Source: CALFCE01 sp964411665
GTDB lineage: Bacteria > Pseudomonadota > Gammaproteobacteria > Granulosicoccales > Granulosicoccaceae
Assembly: GCA_964411665.1 (NCBI GenBank)
Contig: CAYPMR010000007.1
Coordinates: forward strand, 1 to 64,000
Length of the DNA stretch: 64,000 nt
Direction of reading: 5' to 3'
The notes beneath the pieces were generated by a model that saw only the letters and a list, made by a program, of their open reading frames with translations, searched no databases and was not told where the DNA came from. This document shows positions 26,574 through 34,488 of this stretch, piece by piece. Each line of letters begins with the position of its first letter. Within the stretch, counting starts at the first letter, position 1. The translations under genes and the position numbers were made by a program.

Positions 26574-27332
26574 ATGAACAACACAAACGAAACGGCAAAC
26601 CCAGACCAACAGCTTCGGGGCGCCGAAGATGTCATCAATGTGGATCCAGCTGAAATTGAGAAATTCAGCCAACTTGCCAATCGCTGGTGGGATAGACAGG
26701 GTGAATTCAAAGCGCTGCACGAGATCAATCCATTACGACTGAACTACGTCGACGAACGCCATGCGCTTGAGGGGCTTGAGGTACTGGACGTAGGCTGTGG
26801 TGGCGGGATATTCAGCGAAGCTCTTAACAGGCGAGGTGCGATCGTCACGGGTATCGACCTTGCCGAGGAATCACTGTCCGTTGCTCGTCTGCACTTATTG
26901 GAAAGCGGTCGAGAGGTTGATTACCACTGCGTGGCTGCAGAGCAGTTCGCCGAAGCCAGGGCAGCCAGTTTTGATGTCGTGACCTGCCTGGAAATGCTCG
27001 AGCACGTACCGGATCCGGCGAGCGTGGTCAGAGCATGCGCAGCACTTGTTAAACCAGGAGGGTCGGTATTTTTCTCGACGTTGAATCGCAACCCGAAAAG
27101 CTGGCTTTTCGCCATTGCGGGTGCTGAATATGTGCTGAAATTATTACCGCGCGGCACCCACGAGCACAAAAGATTTATCAAACCCTCAGAGCTTGCCAAC
27201 TTCGCGCGTCAGGCAGGGCTGGCTATCGAGAATATAACCGGCATGACCTACAATCCGGTTAATCGCCAGTACAAACTGGGCAAGGATATAGACGTGAATT
27301 ATCTGGTGCATTGTCGCCGCTCCAGAGATTAG
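26574..27332 (+). CDS. ubiG: Ubiquinone biosynthesis O-methyltransferase UbiG
   Basis: A 252-residue SAM-dependent methyltransferase that carries out both O-methylations of ubiquinone synthesis. It shows LANRWWDRQGEFKALHEINPLRL, motif I LDVGCGGGIFSEAL, the family-specific CLEMLEHVPDP, and FFSTLNRNPKSW. These match E. coli UbiG closely. The ATG at 26574 gives an N-terminus of family length; an in-frame ATG 57 bp upstream is possible but adds unmatched residues. It is divergent from gyrA. Confidence 0.93.
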   Translation: MNNTNETANPDQQLRGAEDVINVDPAEIEKFSQLANRWWDRQGEFKALHEINPLRLNYVDERHALEGLEVLDVGCGGGIFSEALNRRGAIVTGIDLAEESLSVARLHLLESGREVDYHCVAAEQFAEARAASFDVVTCLEMLEHVPDPASVVRACAALVKPGGSVFFSTLNRNPKSWLFAIAGAEYVLKLLPRGTHEHKRFIKPSELANFARQAGLAIENITGMTYNPVNRQYKLGKDIDVNYLVHCRRSRD

Positions 27333-27435
27333 GACGAGCGACTAACAGCGAACTATGAGACGAGCTGCTTTAAGCGTGTTTGCAAGTCACTTTAAGTACG
27401 TTCGACAGCACGTTTATAAAGCATTTTTAAGCACT

Positions 27436-27564
27436 TCAATCAGATTCGGCAGCTATTTCCGGCACACCAAATAACGGTTTGTTCTGGCCCAGATTAACTC
27501 CCATCCAGAGCCCTATTAGCACGCCGATGAACATACCGATCAAAATAGTTCTGATGAATCGCAA
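27436..27564 (-). CDS. Small 42-residue single-pass membrane protein
   Basis: A TTG start at 27564 is preceded by a perfect AGGAG six bases upstream. It opens a 42-codon frame beginning LRFIRTILIGMFIGVLIGLW and ending in AAESD. Residues 4-24 form one glycine-rich transmembrane helix with an N-terminal arginine pair. The following GVNLGQNKPLFGVPE is a polar tail, probably periplasmic by the positive-inside rule. The composition, the exact Shine-Dalgarno and the convergent position after ubiG support a real gene. Function is unknown. Confidence 0.6.
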   Translation of the reverse strand: MRFIRTILIGMFIGVLIGLWMGVNLGQNKPLFGVPEIAAESD

Positions 27565-27733
27565 GATAATCTCCTGTTAGCAGCTGTGCCATCCCATTGC
27601 ACATCAAGTAATCGGATGTTAGCACGGCACCTAAAGGGCGCAAACAGCCCGTGCAAAAACTCGCCCAAAGTTTACAATTGCTTCCCATGAATAAAACACC
27701 GTCTCCGTATCGGACAAACCCCGCTGTCGGTGC

Positions 27734-27759
27734 AACCTATCGTTGTAACCTATCGGTGT
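27734..27759. repeat. 13-bp tandem duplication
   Basis: AACCTATCGTTGT at 27734 is followed directly by AACCTATCGGTGT at 27747. A partial third copy (CGGTGCAAC) lies just upstream. The array ends 7 bp before the GTG start of the next gene, so it spans the expected ribosome-binding region. Confidence 0.8.
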
Positions 27760-27766
27760 AACTAAA

Positions 27767-28786
27767 GTGACCCCATCCGACGAACTGATTGAAACCCGAC
27801 ATTTGAGTGCAACATGGCCAGCCGAGGGCTCAACCGCCTACTATGCGTTGCGCCATTACCATGATACGGATATCGATCGACTGCACAGGACTCTGACACT
27901 GAGCAACAGTATCGGGCAATGCCTGCTCGAGGTAAAGGATCCCTCAGTGGCGGAGAAAAAAATCCACTGGTGGCATGAAGAACTGGAACGCTTGTTCAAA
28001 ACCGAACCCAGGCATCCAGCGGCCCAAGGGTATAAACAGGTTTTCCAGACGCTGCCACAAGCGGACAGAGAGCTTGCCGGGCAATGTCTGCTGGCAGTGT
28101 TGTCCTGTCACAGTGATGAGCGTTTCAAAAACGCCGTTACCGACGATGAATTCCAACAACGTCTGATCCGTAACTACCGGGCTCGCCTTGTGCTGGTCTC
28201 GCTCGCCTGTAGCGATAAACAGGTAGTTAATATCAATGACAATGGCGATGGCGCCTTTGCAATCAAGCCACCAGCGGTCAAACCGCCAACAACTGATTGC
28301 CTGGATCCTCTGGCCACCGGACTGGCATTGACGCATCGATTGGCAAACTTTCATGGTCTGTTCTATGCCGGTATGCCAGTCTGGCCAGACAGCCTGTACG
28401 ACACATACCAACTAACGCCTGATCAGCTCAGCCGTGACTGCCCAAGCGATGCGCAGATAGAAATGCAAAGCCACATTATTACCCTGGCCATAGAGAATTT
28501 ACATCAGGCAGATCGTTTACTTCAGACACCGCAACAACAGAACATACCGGGAATATCAGCACGTCAGCAATTGCCTGGCCTTCAGGACAATTCGCTGAAG
28601 CACATCACTAGCTCGAAAAACGCTAACCAGGCACTTGTCGTCTATGCTGCGATTCGGCTTGAGCAATTAAGACTCTGGCGTAACAAAAAAACCAATCTAC
28701 TGGAGCACTATCGCAGCCTGACACCCATACGCAAAGCATGGATATCATGGCGTGCGACACGTCGTTTCCACCAGAACATGTCATAA
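27767..28786 (+). CDS. Squalene/phytoene synthase-family homologue, probably non-catalytic
   Basis: A 339-residue all-helical protein of the trans-isoprenyl diphosphate synthase head-to-head family. It has an STAYYALRHY opening, VAEKKIHWWHEELERL near residue 65, and HPAAQGYKQVF, patterns shared with proteobacterial squalene/phytoene synthase-like proteins and mitochondrial NDUFAF6. The two Asp-rich DxxxD metal-binding motifs expected of true synthases are not visible; in their place are SNSIGQCLLEVKD and ALTHRLANFHGLF. It starts at GTG. It lies between ubiG and the SDR gene, a slot where phosphoglycolate-type mupP is found in pseudomonads. A structural or assembly role is inferred. Confidence 0.65.
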   Translation: MTPSDELIETRHLSATWPAEGSTAYYALRHYHDTDIDRLHRTLTLSNSIGQCLLEVKDPSVAEKKIHWWHEELERLFKTEPRHPAAQGYKQVFQTLPQADRELAGQCLLAVLSCHSDERFKNAVTDDEFQQRLIRNYRARLVLVSLACSDKQVVNINDNGDGAFAIKPPAVKPPTTDCLDPLATGLALTHRLANFHGLFYAGMPVWPDSLYDTYQLTPDQLSRDCPSDAQIEMQSHIITLAIENLHQADRLLQTPQQQNIPGISARQQLPGLQDNSLKHITSSKNANQALVVYAAIRLEQLRLWRNKKTNLLEHYRSLTPIRKAWISWRATRRFHQNMS

Positions 28787-28809
28787 GATAGTTCGCACAA
28801 TCAGCGCCA

Positions 28810-28846
28810 AAAACTTCGGCATCTAAAACCTCGGCACAAAAACCGG
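28810..28846. repeat. 14-15 bp tandem duplication
   Basis: AAAACTTCGGCATCT at 28810 and AAAACCTCGGCACA at 28825 are followed by a partial third copy AAAACCGG at 28839. The array fills most of the 72-bp spacer before the SDR gene. Confidence 0.7.
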
Positions 28847-28858
28847 AATTTCAAATAC

Positions 28859-29605
28859 ATGACTTCAACAGATAAGCAGCGCGTTGTTATCGTTACCGGT
28901 GCAACCGGTGGACTCGGCAAAGCACTGGCGCGAGAGCTCAACCGACGCCAGATCAGCGTGGTGTTGTGCGGACGCAATATCAAGTTGCTCGAGGATCTCT
29001 ACGACGAACTCGAATCTACCGAGCTGGCACAACCAGCGATCTATCCGGTGGATCATGCCGGTGCAAGCATGCCGGACTATCAGGAACTGCTGCGAACCAT
29101 AGAAACGGAATATGGCAGGCTTGATGGACTGGCCTACTGTGCAGCTGACATCGGCCGCACAACACCACTCGATGTTTATCCTCCCAATCTGTGGCAACAG
29201 GTCATGCGTGTTAATTGCGATGCCGCCTTTATGCTGTCAACGGCCGCTCTGCCGCTGATGAAACAAACTGGCAATGCAAGCATCGTCTTGACCATTGATG
29301 ACAAAAAGAGCGCTTTTTGGGGCGCTTATGCCTGTTCCAAGTCTGCGTTGGCCACACTGGCTCTGGTACTAGCGGATGAAACGGAGGGATTTACTGATGA
29401 TCAGGGAAATACACTGGTTACGGTTAACGCCGTACATCCGGGACGCATGCGTACACGCCTGAGAGCGACCGCCTATTCAGGTGAATTGCCTCAACAGTCA
29501 CCGCTGCCGGAAACACGTGTCGAGCCACTCCTGGATATATTGCTACGAAAAGACATTAGCCGCACCGGGGATATCATCTATCTGGCTGATGATGTGCCCG
29601 CTTGA
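28859..29605 (+). CDS. yciK: YciK-like short-chain dehydrogenase/reductase
   Basis: A 248-residue classical SDR. The cofactor motif TGATGGLGKALA is at about residues 14-25, followed by CGRN, which favours NADP. The catalytic Tyr-x3-Lys is YACSK near residue 160, but the serine upstream is in a non-standard VLTIDD context (normally S-S/D). The C-terminal VNAVHPGRMRTRLRATAY and the ubiG-linked position match E. coli YciK, an oxidoreductase of unknown substrate. Confidence 0.75.
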   Translation: MTSTDKQRVVIVTGATGGLGKALARELNRRQISVVLCGRNIKLLEDLYDELESTELAQPAIYPVDHAGASMPDYQELLRTIETEYGRLDGLAYCAADIGRTTPLDVYPPNLWQQVMRVNCDAAFMLSTAALPLMKQTGNASIVLTIDDKKSAFWGAYACSKSALATLALVLADETEGFTDDQGNTLVTVNAVHPGRMRTRLRATAYSGELPQQSPLPETRVEPLLDILLRKDISRTGDIIYLADDVPA

Positions 29606-29614
29606 ACGCAAGCC

Positions 29615-29648
29615 AGGAGCCTGAGCGTCAGAAGTTGCGCAGGCTCCT
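29615..29648. terminator. Bidirectional hairpin between convergent genes
   Basis: AGGAGCCTG (29615-29623) and CAGGCTCCT (29640-29648) form a perfect 9-bp GC-rich stem with a 16-nt loop. It lies between the ends of the convergent yciK and HlyU-like genes and overlaps the latter's stop codon. No long U-run follows on either side, so termination would be weak. Confidence 0.5.
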
Positions 29649-29955
29649 AGAGCATTTCACGCTCAAGCAACCGATCACCCTGCTCGTCCACAAGCTGTCT
29701 TCCCTTGGCCAATGCGTGACTTGCCGCCTGTGATTGATCAGGTGAATTGTCAGCACGGATAAAGCGGGATTTCTTCAGGACACCATCCACCTCCTTACTG
29801 ATGTTCCCTGCAGTACGGTACTGACCGGATTCTTCCATGGGAGCGGCTTCTATCAAAAACCCCTTGTACTCCTCACTATCGCAAACTACCTGCTTGGGCT
29901 CACTGGCTGCAGTGCCACCACCGCCAAACAAGGTATTAAGAATTTTTTTAATCAC
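29647..29955 (-). CDS. HlyU-family protein
   Basis: A 102-residue protein with an amphipathic glycine-rich N-terminus (MIKKILNTLFGGGG) and a core with EYKGFLIEAAPMEESGQYRTAG, then KSRFIRADNSPDQSQA and GRQLVDEQGDRLL. This is the pattern of the HlyU family, annotated as transcriptional activators (after Vibrio HlyU) but lacking an evident HTH in many members. Role here is unknown. It lies downstream of the prmB/lipoprotein pair on the same strand but separated by 125 bp. Confidence 0.75.
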   Translation of the reverse strand: MIKKILNTLFGGGGTAASEPKQVVCDSEEYKGFLIEAAPMEESGQYRTAGNISKEVDGVLKKSRFIRADNSPDQSQAASHALAKGRQLVDEQGDRLLEREML

Positions 29956-30080
29956 TGATCTCTCCCGGTTTGGAAAACAACGACGGTCAATTTATATTCA
30001 GCTTACTTTGTAATTTAAGGAGCTTGCGCGCATCAAGCAAGTTCCACTCAACGTTTTAACAAAAAAGGTCAAAAATCAGA

Positions 30081-30707
30081 TCACAGGATGCGTTGCAACA
30101 GTGATCGACTTGGCGGCTGCAGGCATTGCTGATGTTGACTGGCATAGGTGCTGGCGCGCGCTTCAACCTTGCGGGCAACGTTAAGCAGCCACGATTTTTT
30201 CTTATAGGAACCGCGACGATAGCCGACCCAGCCCTCATGGTAGTTAAGGTAGTTGCGGTATGTATCTCCCTTGGCAATTCCATTTTCCCGAGCGCTGCGA
30301 GTGACGTACCAATTAATAAAATCGAGTGAATCACTGAAACTGTCACGCCTTCGCCAGGATTCTCCCGTCGCTTTCACATAAGTACGCCAGGTTCCGTTAA
30401 GTGCTTGCGAATAACCGTAGGCACTGCTGAGGCGCTTACCGGGTATCAGGCCGAAATAATATTTGCGCGCAGGCACGGCGGTCGAACGAAACGAAGACTC
30501 CTGGGCCATTATGGCAAGTGTTGTATACATCGGCACCTGCCATTTCTTTTGAGCATCTATCGCAGCTCGATGCCAGCCTGAGCGCTCGCTGAATATGGCG
30601 CACAAATCGTGAGGCTTTGCCGGTGGCCCAGTTGCACACCCACCCAAAAGCAAAGCAAATGTGAGTAAAACCAATCGCAGCTTTGCTGTCGACCCAGACA
30701 CTAGCAA
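30081..30707 (-). CDS. Lytic transglycosylase-like lipoprotein
   Basis: A 208-residue exported lipoprotein. The signal peptide ends in the lipobox LLGGC (Cys about residue 24). The mature part has an SLT-like lysozyme fold: LAIMAQESSFRS (catalytic glutamate in QES) near residue 70, LSSAYGYSQALNGTWRTY, and NYHEGWVGYRRGSYKKKSWL. These are hallmarks of goose-type/Slt peptidoglycan transglycosylases. It starts with TTG (or a GTG two codons on) overlapping the prmB stop by 7 bp. It probably acts in the periplasm anchored to a membrane. Confidence 0.75.
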   Translation of the reverse strand: MLVSGSTAKLRLVLLTFALLLGGCATGPPAKPHDLCAIFSERSGWHRAAIDAQKKWQVPMYTTLAIMAQESSFRSTAVPARKYYFGLIPGKRLSSAYGYSQALNGTWRTYVKATGESWRRRDSFSDSLDFINWYVTRSARENGIAKGDTYRNYLNYHEGWVGYRRGSYKKKSWLLNVARKVEARASTYASQHQQCLQPPSRSLLQRIL

Positions 30708-31636
30708 GGCAATTGTTCACGAGAGAGATGAAACACACCCATGCCACCGTTGGCAAACTCCATCCAGGAGAAAGGAAGGTCAGGATAGGCCGCCATCAAT
30801 GCATCTGCACTGTTGCCAACCTCACACACGAGTGACCCACCTGGCTTAAGGTATTGATGGCTCTCGGCCAGAATTCGTCGGACAGCGTCGAGACCATCAT
30901 CACCTGATACCAATCCCAGCTCAGGTTCGTGTTGAAATTCAACGCCGGTCGCTGCCATATCATTGCGATCCACATAGGGCGGATTGCTTATGATCAAATC
31001 ATAACGCTCATCGATAGCATCGAAGATATCGCTGCGAATCAATTGCACGCGATTTTGTAAATCATGCTGGTCGACATTCACACGCGCAACCGCCAGAGCG
31101 TCGTCAGAGATATCGCTGGCGTCAACCTGAGCATTGCCAAACACCTGTGATGCGACAACCGCTATACAACCACTACCCGTACAAAGATCCAGCACTCGCT
31201 CAACCCCGGCGGGCTCCACCAGTCCAAACCCGTCTTCGAGTAAAAATTCAGCGATTGGCGAACGCGGTATAAGGACGCGCTCATCAACCTGGAATTCCAT
31301 GCCGGCGAACCACATGCGACCAACAATGTAGGCGGCGGGTATATGCTCTTCAGCACGCTGTCGCAGATAGCTCTCGGCCCGATCAATGGCGGTAGCATCC
31401 AGATACAAAGCATAATCGGGCGGCTCCACTGGCGAGATCCCGGCGGCTTCGAGTACCAGCCAGGCTGCATCGTCCTCCGGCGCTGAGGTACCTTGTGCAT
31501 AACTGAGTTGATGCCCTTGCAGGTAGCGTGTTGCGGCCTCTATGGCTACAGCAACATTCGGTAATGGCTCTCTGGGAATAATCAACGCTATGTCTTCGCT
31601 GGCTTTGTTGTCGCTCTTTGTTGTCGCTTTAACCAC
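30701..31636 (-). CDS. prmB: Ribosomal protein L3 N5-glutamine methyltransferase
   Basis: A 311-residue SAM-dependent methyltransferase of the HemK/PrmC family. It shows AYIVGRMWFAGMEFQVDERVLIPRSPI, which marks PrmB rather than PrmC, then motif I LDLCTGSGCIAV and the glutamine-methylation motif SNPPYVD near residue 210. It modifies ribosomal protein L3. It starts at GTG. The ending GGMGVFHLSREQL matches the E. coli protein. It is followed with overlap by the lipoprotein gene. Confidence 0.93.
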   Translation of the reverse strand: MVKATTKSDNKASEDIALIIPREPLPNVAVAIEAATRYLQGHQLSYAQGTSAPEDDAAWLVLEAAGISPVEPPDYALYLDATAIDRAESYLRQRAEEHIPAAYIVGRMWFAGMEFQVDERVLIPRSPIAEFLLEDGFGLVEPAGVERVLDLCTGSGCIAVVASQVFGNAQVDASDISDDALAVARVNVDQHDLQNRVQLIRSDIFDAIDERYDLIISNPPYVDRNDMAATGVEFQHEPELGLVSGDDGLDAVRRILAESHQYLKPGGSLVCEVGNSADALMAAYPDLPFSWMEFANGGMGVFHLSREQLPC

Positions 31637-31805
31637 AAAATTGGCCGGGTGTTTACTGCTTAGGCGTTTTACAGACTGTCATCACACAACCGGGAAGTCT
31701 GCAATCTACACCAACTCTGGTACGTATAGAACAATAGCTGCTACTCTATCGGCGTTTTTCTTAATTTGAACCAGTACCTTGGACCAACACTTCGGGCCCT
31801 ACCCC

Positions 31806-32468
31806 ATGTTTCAATCCGGAAAAGTCAAATTCACCCACATAATGCTGCTGGCGCTAATTGCAGTCACTGCCGGTGTCTGGTTTGGCCAATGGCAAGCGGC
31901 GCGTAATCTGCCGATGCTCGACCGCATTCAGAGTGATCTTTCCAATGCGCTGCTATTCCCTGATGACTACAAGCAAATTCCGGAATTCAAACTGCAGGAT
32001 CAAAACGGCGATGCTATCGACGAAAGTTCGTTTTCCGACCAATGGAGTATGTTGTTTTTCGGCTTCACGCAGTGCCCCGATGTCTGCCCGATAACATTGG
32101 CTGTTATGCGAGACGCACTACGACTGATCGATCAGCAATCGCCTGAGACAACACCGTTCGAGATTGTGTTCACCTCGGTCGATCCCAATCGGGACCCACC
32201 GGAAGTGCTCAAACCTTACATCAATGGCTTTAACACACGCGCCAGGGCAATGACCGGCGAGGTCAGCAATATTCTCGATTTCGCAAAAGACCTGAATATT
32301 GTTGTGTCCTACGACGCAGATGAAGATGATCCTAACCAGTACACTATCGATCACACGGCCTCAGCCTTGTTGGTCGATCCACAAAAAAGAATCCGGGCTA
32401 AATTCAACGTGCCGCACGAACCAGATCAGATGGCAGCAGATTATTTACACATTCGAGCGCATTTGTAA
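31806..32468 (+). CDS. SCO1/SenC copper chaperone
   Basis: A 220-residue thioredoxin-fold copper protein. An N-terminal membrane anchor (HIMLLALIAVTAGVWFGQW) leads to a periplasmic domain with the copper-binding FTQCPDVCP (CxxxC) near residue 95 and the third ligand His in YTIDHTASALLVDP near 190. SCO proteins deliver copper to, or reduce the cysteines of, the CuA centre of cytochrome oxidase. The ATG at 31806 is chosen; an in-frame TTG at 31779 is an alternative. It lies just upstream of a PCu(A)C gene, its usual functional partner. Confidence 0.88.
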   Translation: MFQSGKVKFTHIMLLALIAVTAGVWFGQWQAARNLPMLDRIQSDLSNALLFPDDYKQIPEFKLQDQNGDAIDESSFSDQWSMLFFGFTQCPDVCPITLAVMRDALRLIDQQSPETTPFEIVFTSVDPNRDPPEVLKPYINGFNTRARAMTGEVSNILDFAKDLNIVVSYDADEDDPNQYTIDHTASALLVDPQKRIRAKFNVPHEPDQMAADYLHIRAHL

Positions 32469-32535
32469 TCTACCTACGTCCCGGTAATACCCGTACAATA
32501 CACGCCTTCACCACCCTAATTCAGGAACCAGAGCT

Positions 32536-33063
32536 TTGCGAAAAGATTCATTTTCCCTGTTGCGCGTCATTACAACTGGCGCGTTTGCACTTTCATTTAT
32601 AACGATCGTACTTGGCTCGGCCAAACTTTACGCGAGCGATGCACTGCACGTTATGGATGCCAGAATCCAAATGCCGGTAAAAGCCGCAAAGGTCATGGCA
32701 GGTTACGCGACCTTAATGAATCACGGAGCTGAGGATAAACAAATTACCGCTATTTCCTCAGATGCATTCCAGCGTATAGAGATGCATAAAACAGAAATAG
32801 AAAATGATGTCGCCAAAATGCGCAAACAAAAGTCTCTTGTAGTTACAAAAAACGAGAGCTTGTTACTAGAACGTGGCGGCCTGCACTTAATGTTGATGCA
32901 ACCGGTACAAGAACTGAACACCGGTGACGAAGTTGTCGTCAATCTGGAATTTAAAGATGGCACGACACAGTCAGTGAGCTTTATCGTCGATGAGCCAGTG
33001 GCGAGCACGGGCGATGACCATTCCAGCCACGGCAATGCGCATAAGCACCACAAACAAGAGTGA
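32536..33063 (+). CDS. Periplasmic PCu(A)C copper chaperone
   Basis: A 175-residue exported protein of the PCu(A)C (DUF461) family. The signal peptide runs to about residue 33 (SAKLYA-SD). The copper-binding His/Met set is visible as MNHG, EMHKTEIENDVAKM and LHLMLMQP. The C-terminus is rich in His (HSSHGNAHKHHKQE), an extra metal-binding tail found in several members. It starts with TTG. It works with SCO1, encoded 67 bp upstream, in loading copper into cytochrome oxidase. Confidence 0.85.
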   Translation: MRKDSFSLLRVITTGAFALSFITIVLGSAKLYASDALHVMDARIQMPVKAAKVMAGYATLMNHGAEDKQITAISSDAFQRIEMHKTEIENDVAKMRKQKSLVVTKNESLLLERGGLHLMLMQPVQELNTGDEVVVNLEFKDGTTQSVSFIVDEPVASTGDDHSSHGNAHKHHKQE

Positions 33064-33109
33064 TTGACAGTAAAAAGCTGTTAGTCATAGTGAACACGCA
33101 TAGCTGACA

Positions 33110-33997
33110 ATGAGTCTCGACGCAAAATTCAAAGCATGGGCACAATACCCATTGCCGCATCACGCAGTATCACGTCTGATCTATCATGCCACGCGTCTGC
33201 GACACCCCTTTACACCAGCTCTGATTAACTGGTTCGTCAAGCAATTTAAGGTTGACCTGGCAGAAGCTGCCAACACCGAAGTCAGCGACTACGACACATT
33301 CAACGCATTTTTTACACGCTCTCTGGCAGACAACGTGAGACCGCTGGCCAGTAACTCATCGTCGTTTGTGTGGCCGGCAGATGGCAAAATCTCTGCACTG
33401 GGACAGATCGAAAACAGCACGCTGTTGCAGGCCAAGGGACACACGTATAGCGTCGAATCACTGATTGCAGACAATGAGTTGGCTGGTAAATACAATGGTT
33501 CTTTCGCCACCATCTATCTGTCGCCGCGTGACTATCATCGCGTACATATTCCCTGGCAAGGTCGCCTCTTGTCGATGACGCACGTACCCGGACGTCTGTT
33601 CAGTGTTGCACCCCACACTGTCGATAATGTTGCGTCACTGTTTGCGCGCAATGAACGCGTCATTGCACATTTTGAATCGCCACAGGGGGCGTTTGCAGTT
33701 GTCTGGGTCGGAGCGATGAATGTAGGAGCGATAGAGACGGTCTGGGCCGGCCTTGTCACACCGGAGAAAAGCGCTCGCCTACCAGGTACAACCTGGCTGG
33801 GACGAAAACTCAAAGGACTGGACAGCACGACCTGGCGCTACGAACAGCATCAAGATTTCTCACGTGGCGAGGAGATAGGCCGTTTTAATATGGGGTCAAC
33901 GGTTATTCTTCTGACCGAAAATCCCCTGCAATTCGAAAGCGAATACAACAAGGGAAGCGCTGTAACGATGGGGCAATCCATGGGCCAATTTTCTTGA
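33110..33997 (+). CDS. psd: Phosphatidylserine decarboxylase
   Basis: A 295-residue Psd proenzyme making phosphatidylethanolamine. Self-cleavage occurs at the Gly-Ser bond of NMGSTVILL (Ser263 becomes the pyruvoyl group); the common form is LGST, and MGST is a conservative change. The DGKI and SPRDYHRVHIPWQG segments, which contain the Asp/His of the catalytic triad, are present. It is membrane-associated. It starts 46 bp after the copper-chaperone gene. Confidence 0.93.
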   Translation: MSLDAKFKAWAQYPLPHHAVSRLIYHATRLRHPFTPALINWFVKQFKVDLAEAANTEVSDYDTFNAFFTRSLADNVRPLASNSSSFVWPADGKISALGQIENSTLLQAKGHTYSVESLIADNELAGKYNGSFATIYLSPRDYHRVHIPWQGRLLSMTHVPGRLFSVAPHTVDNVASLFARNERVIAHFESPQGAFAVVWVGAMNVGAIETVWAGLVTPEKSARLPGTTWLGRKLKGLDSTTWRYEQHQDFSRGEEIGRFNMGSTVILLTENPLQFESEYNKGSAVTMGQSMGQFS

Positions 33998-34014
33998 TTG
34001 TCGTTTACCCATAC

Positions 34015-34488
34015 CTACAAACTAAAATGGTCCCAGAAATCTCCATCCCTTAAAAAAAGTACAGCATCTTCCGCGTCGCTGTTAAACCAGGCACTAGCTG
34101 ATCCAAGACGAAACGAGTAACCCCAGCGATCCATATCCTCACACATCCGTTGCGAACCAATCGCTGCAAACCTGTCAGCCAGACGGATCTGTAAATAGCA
34201 GACCGCATTTTCCTCAACTGCAGTACCGCCGGCATTCGTGTGCAACGCCTCACGGCGCTTTGTGTCCATCAGAAAATAATGACACGCCTCATGTAGCACT
34301 GAATGCACTGGCGTGTCCGCGCGCGCGTAGAGCGTCCCACCGATCAGCCCCGCTTCATCATCTCCCCAATGACTGCCGGGTATGTCCGTGCTATCGGCTA
34401 CTGTAGTTAAAGTCAGATTCTGTTCCGCCAGAAATTGTCTGAGCGGTTGCATATCAATATCGCGAACACGCAGGACGTCGACCATCAT
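34015..34488 (-). CDS. HExxH-containing putative metallopeptidase-like protein
   Basis: I do not recognise a named family. The protein of about 157 residues carries HSVLHEACHYFLMDTKRRE near residues 85-100. The HEACH is an HExxH zinc motif, and GTAVEENAVCYLQI about 18 residues later supplies a glutamate in a helix that could be the third ligand, as in gluzincin-like folds. There is no signal peptide. The start ATG overlaps the epmA stop (ATGATG over TGA), so it is translationally coupled to epmA; an upstream ATG at 34509 is an alternative. Coupling suggests a link to EF-P or translation. Confidence 0.65.
   Translation of the reverse strand: MMVDVLRVRDIDMQPLRQFLAEQNLTLTTVADSTDIPGSHWGDDEAGLIGGTLYARADTPVHSVLHEACHYFLMDTKRREALHTNAGGTAVEENAVCYLQIRLADRFAAIGSQRMCEDMDRWGYSFRLGSASAWFNSDAEDAVLFLRDGDFWDHFSL

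Noticed and set aside
26124..26720. Two minus-strand open frames between gyrA and ubiG
   Set aside because: No family pattern; the second overlaps the ubiG coding region.
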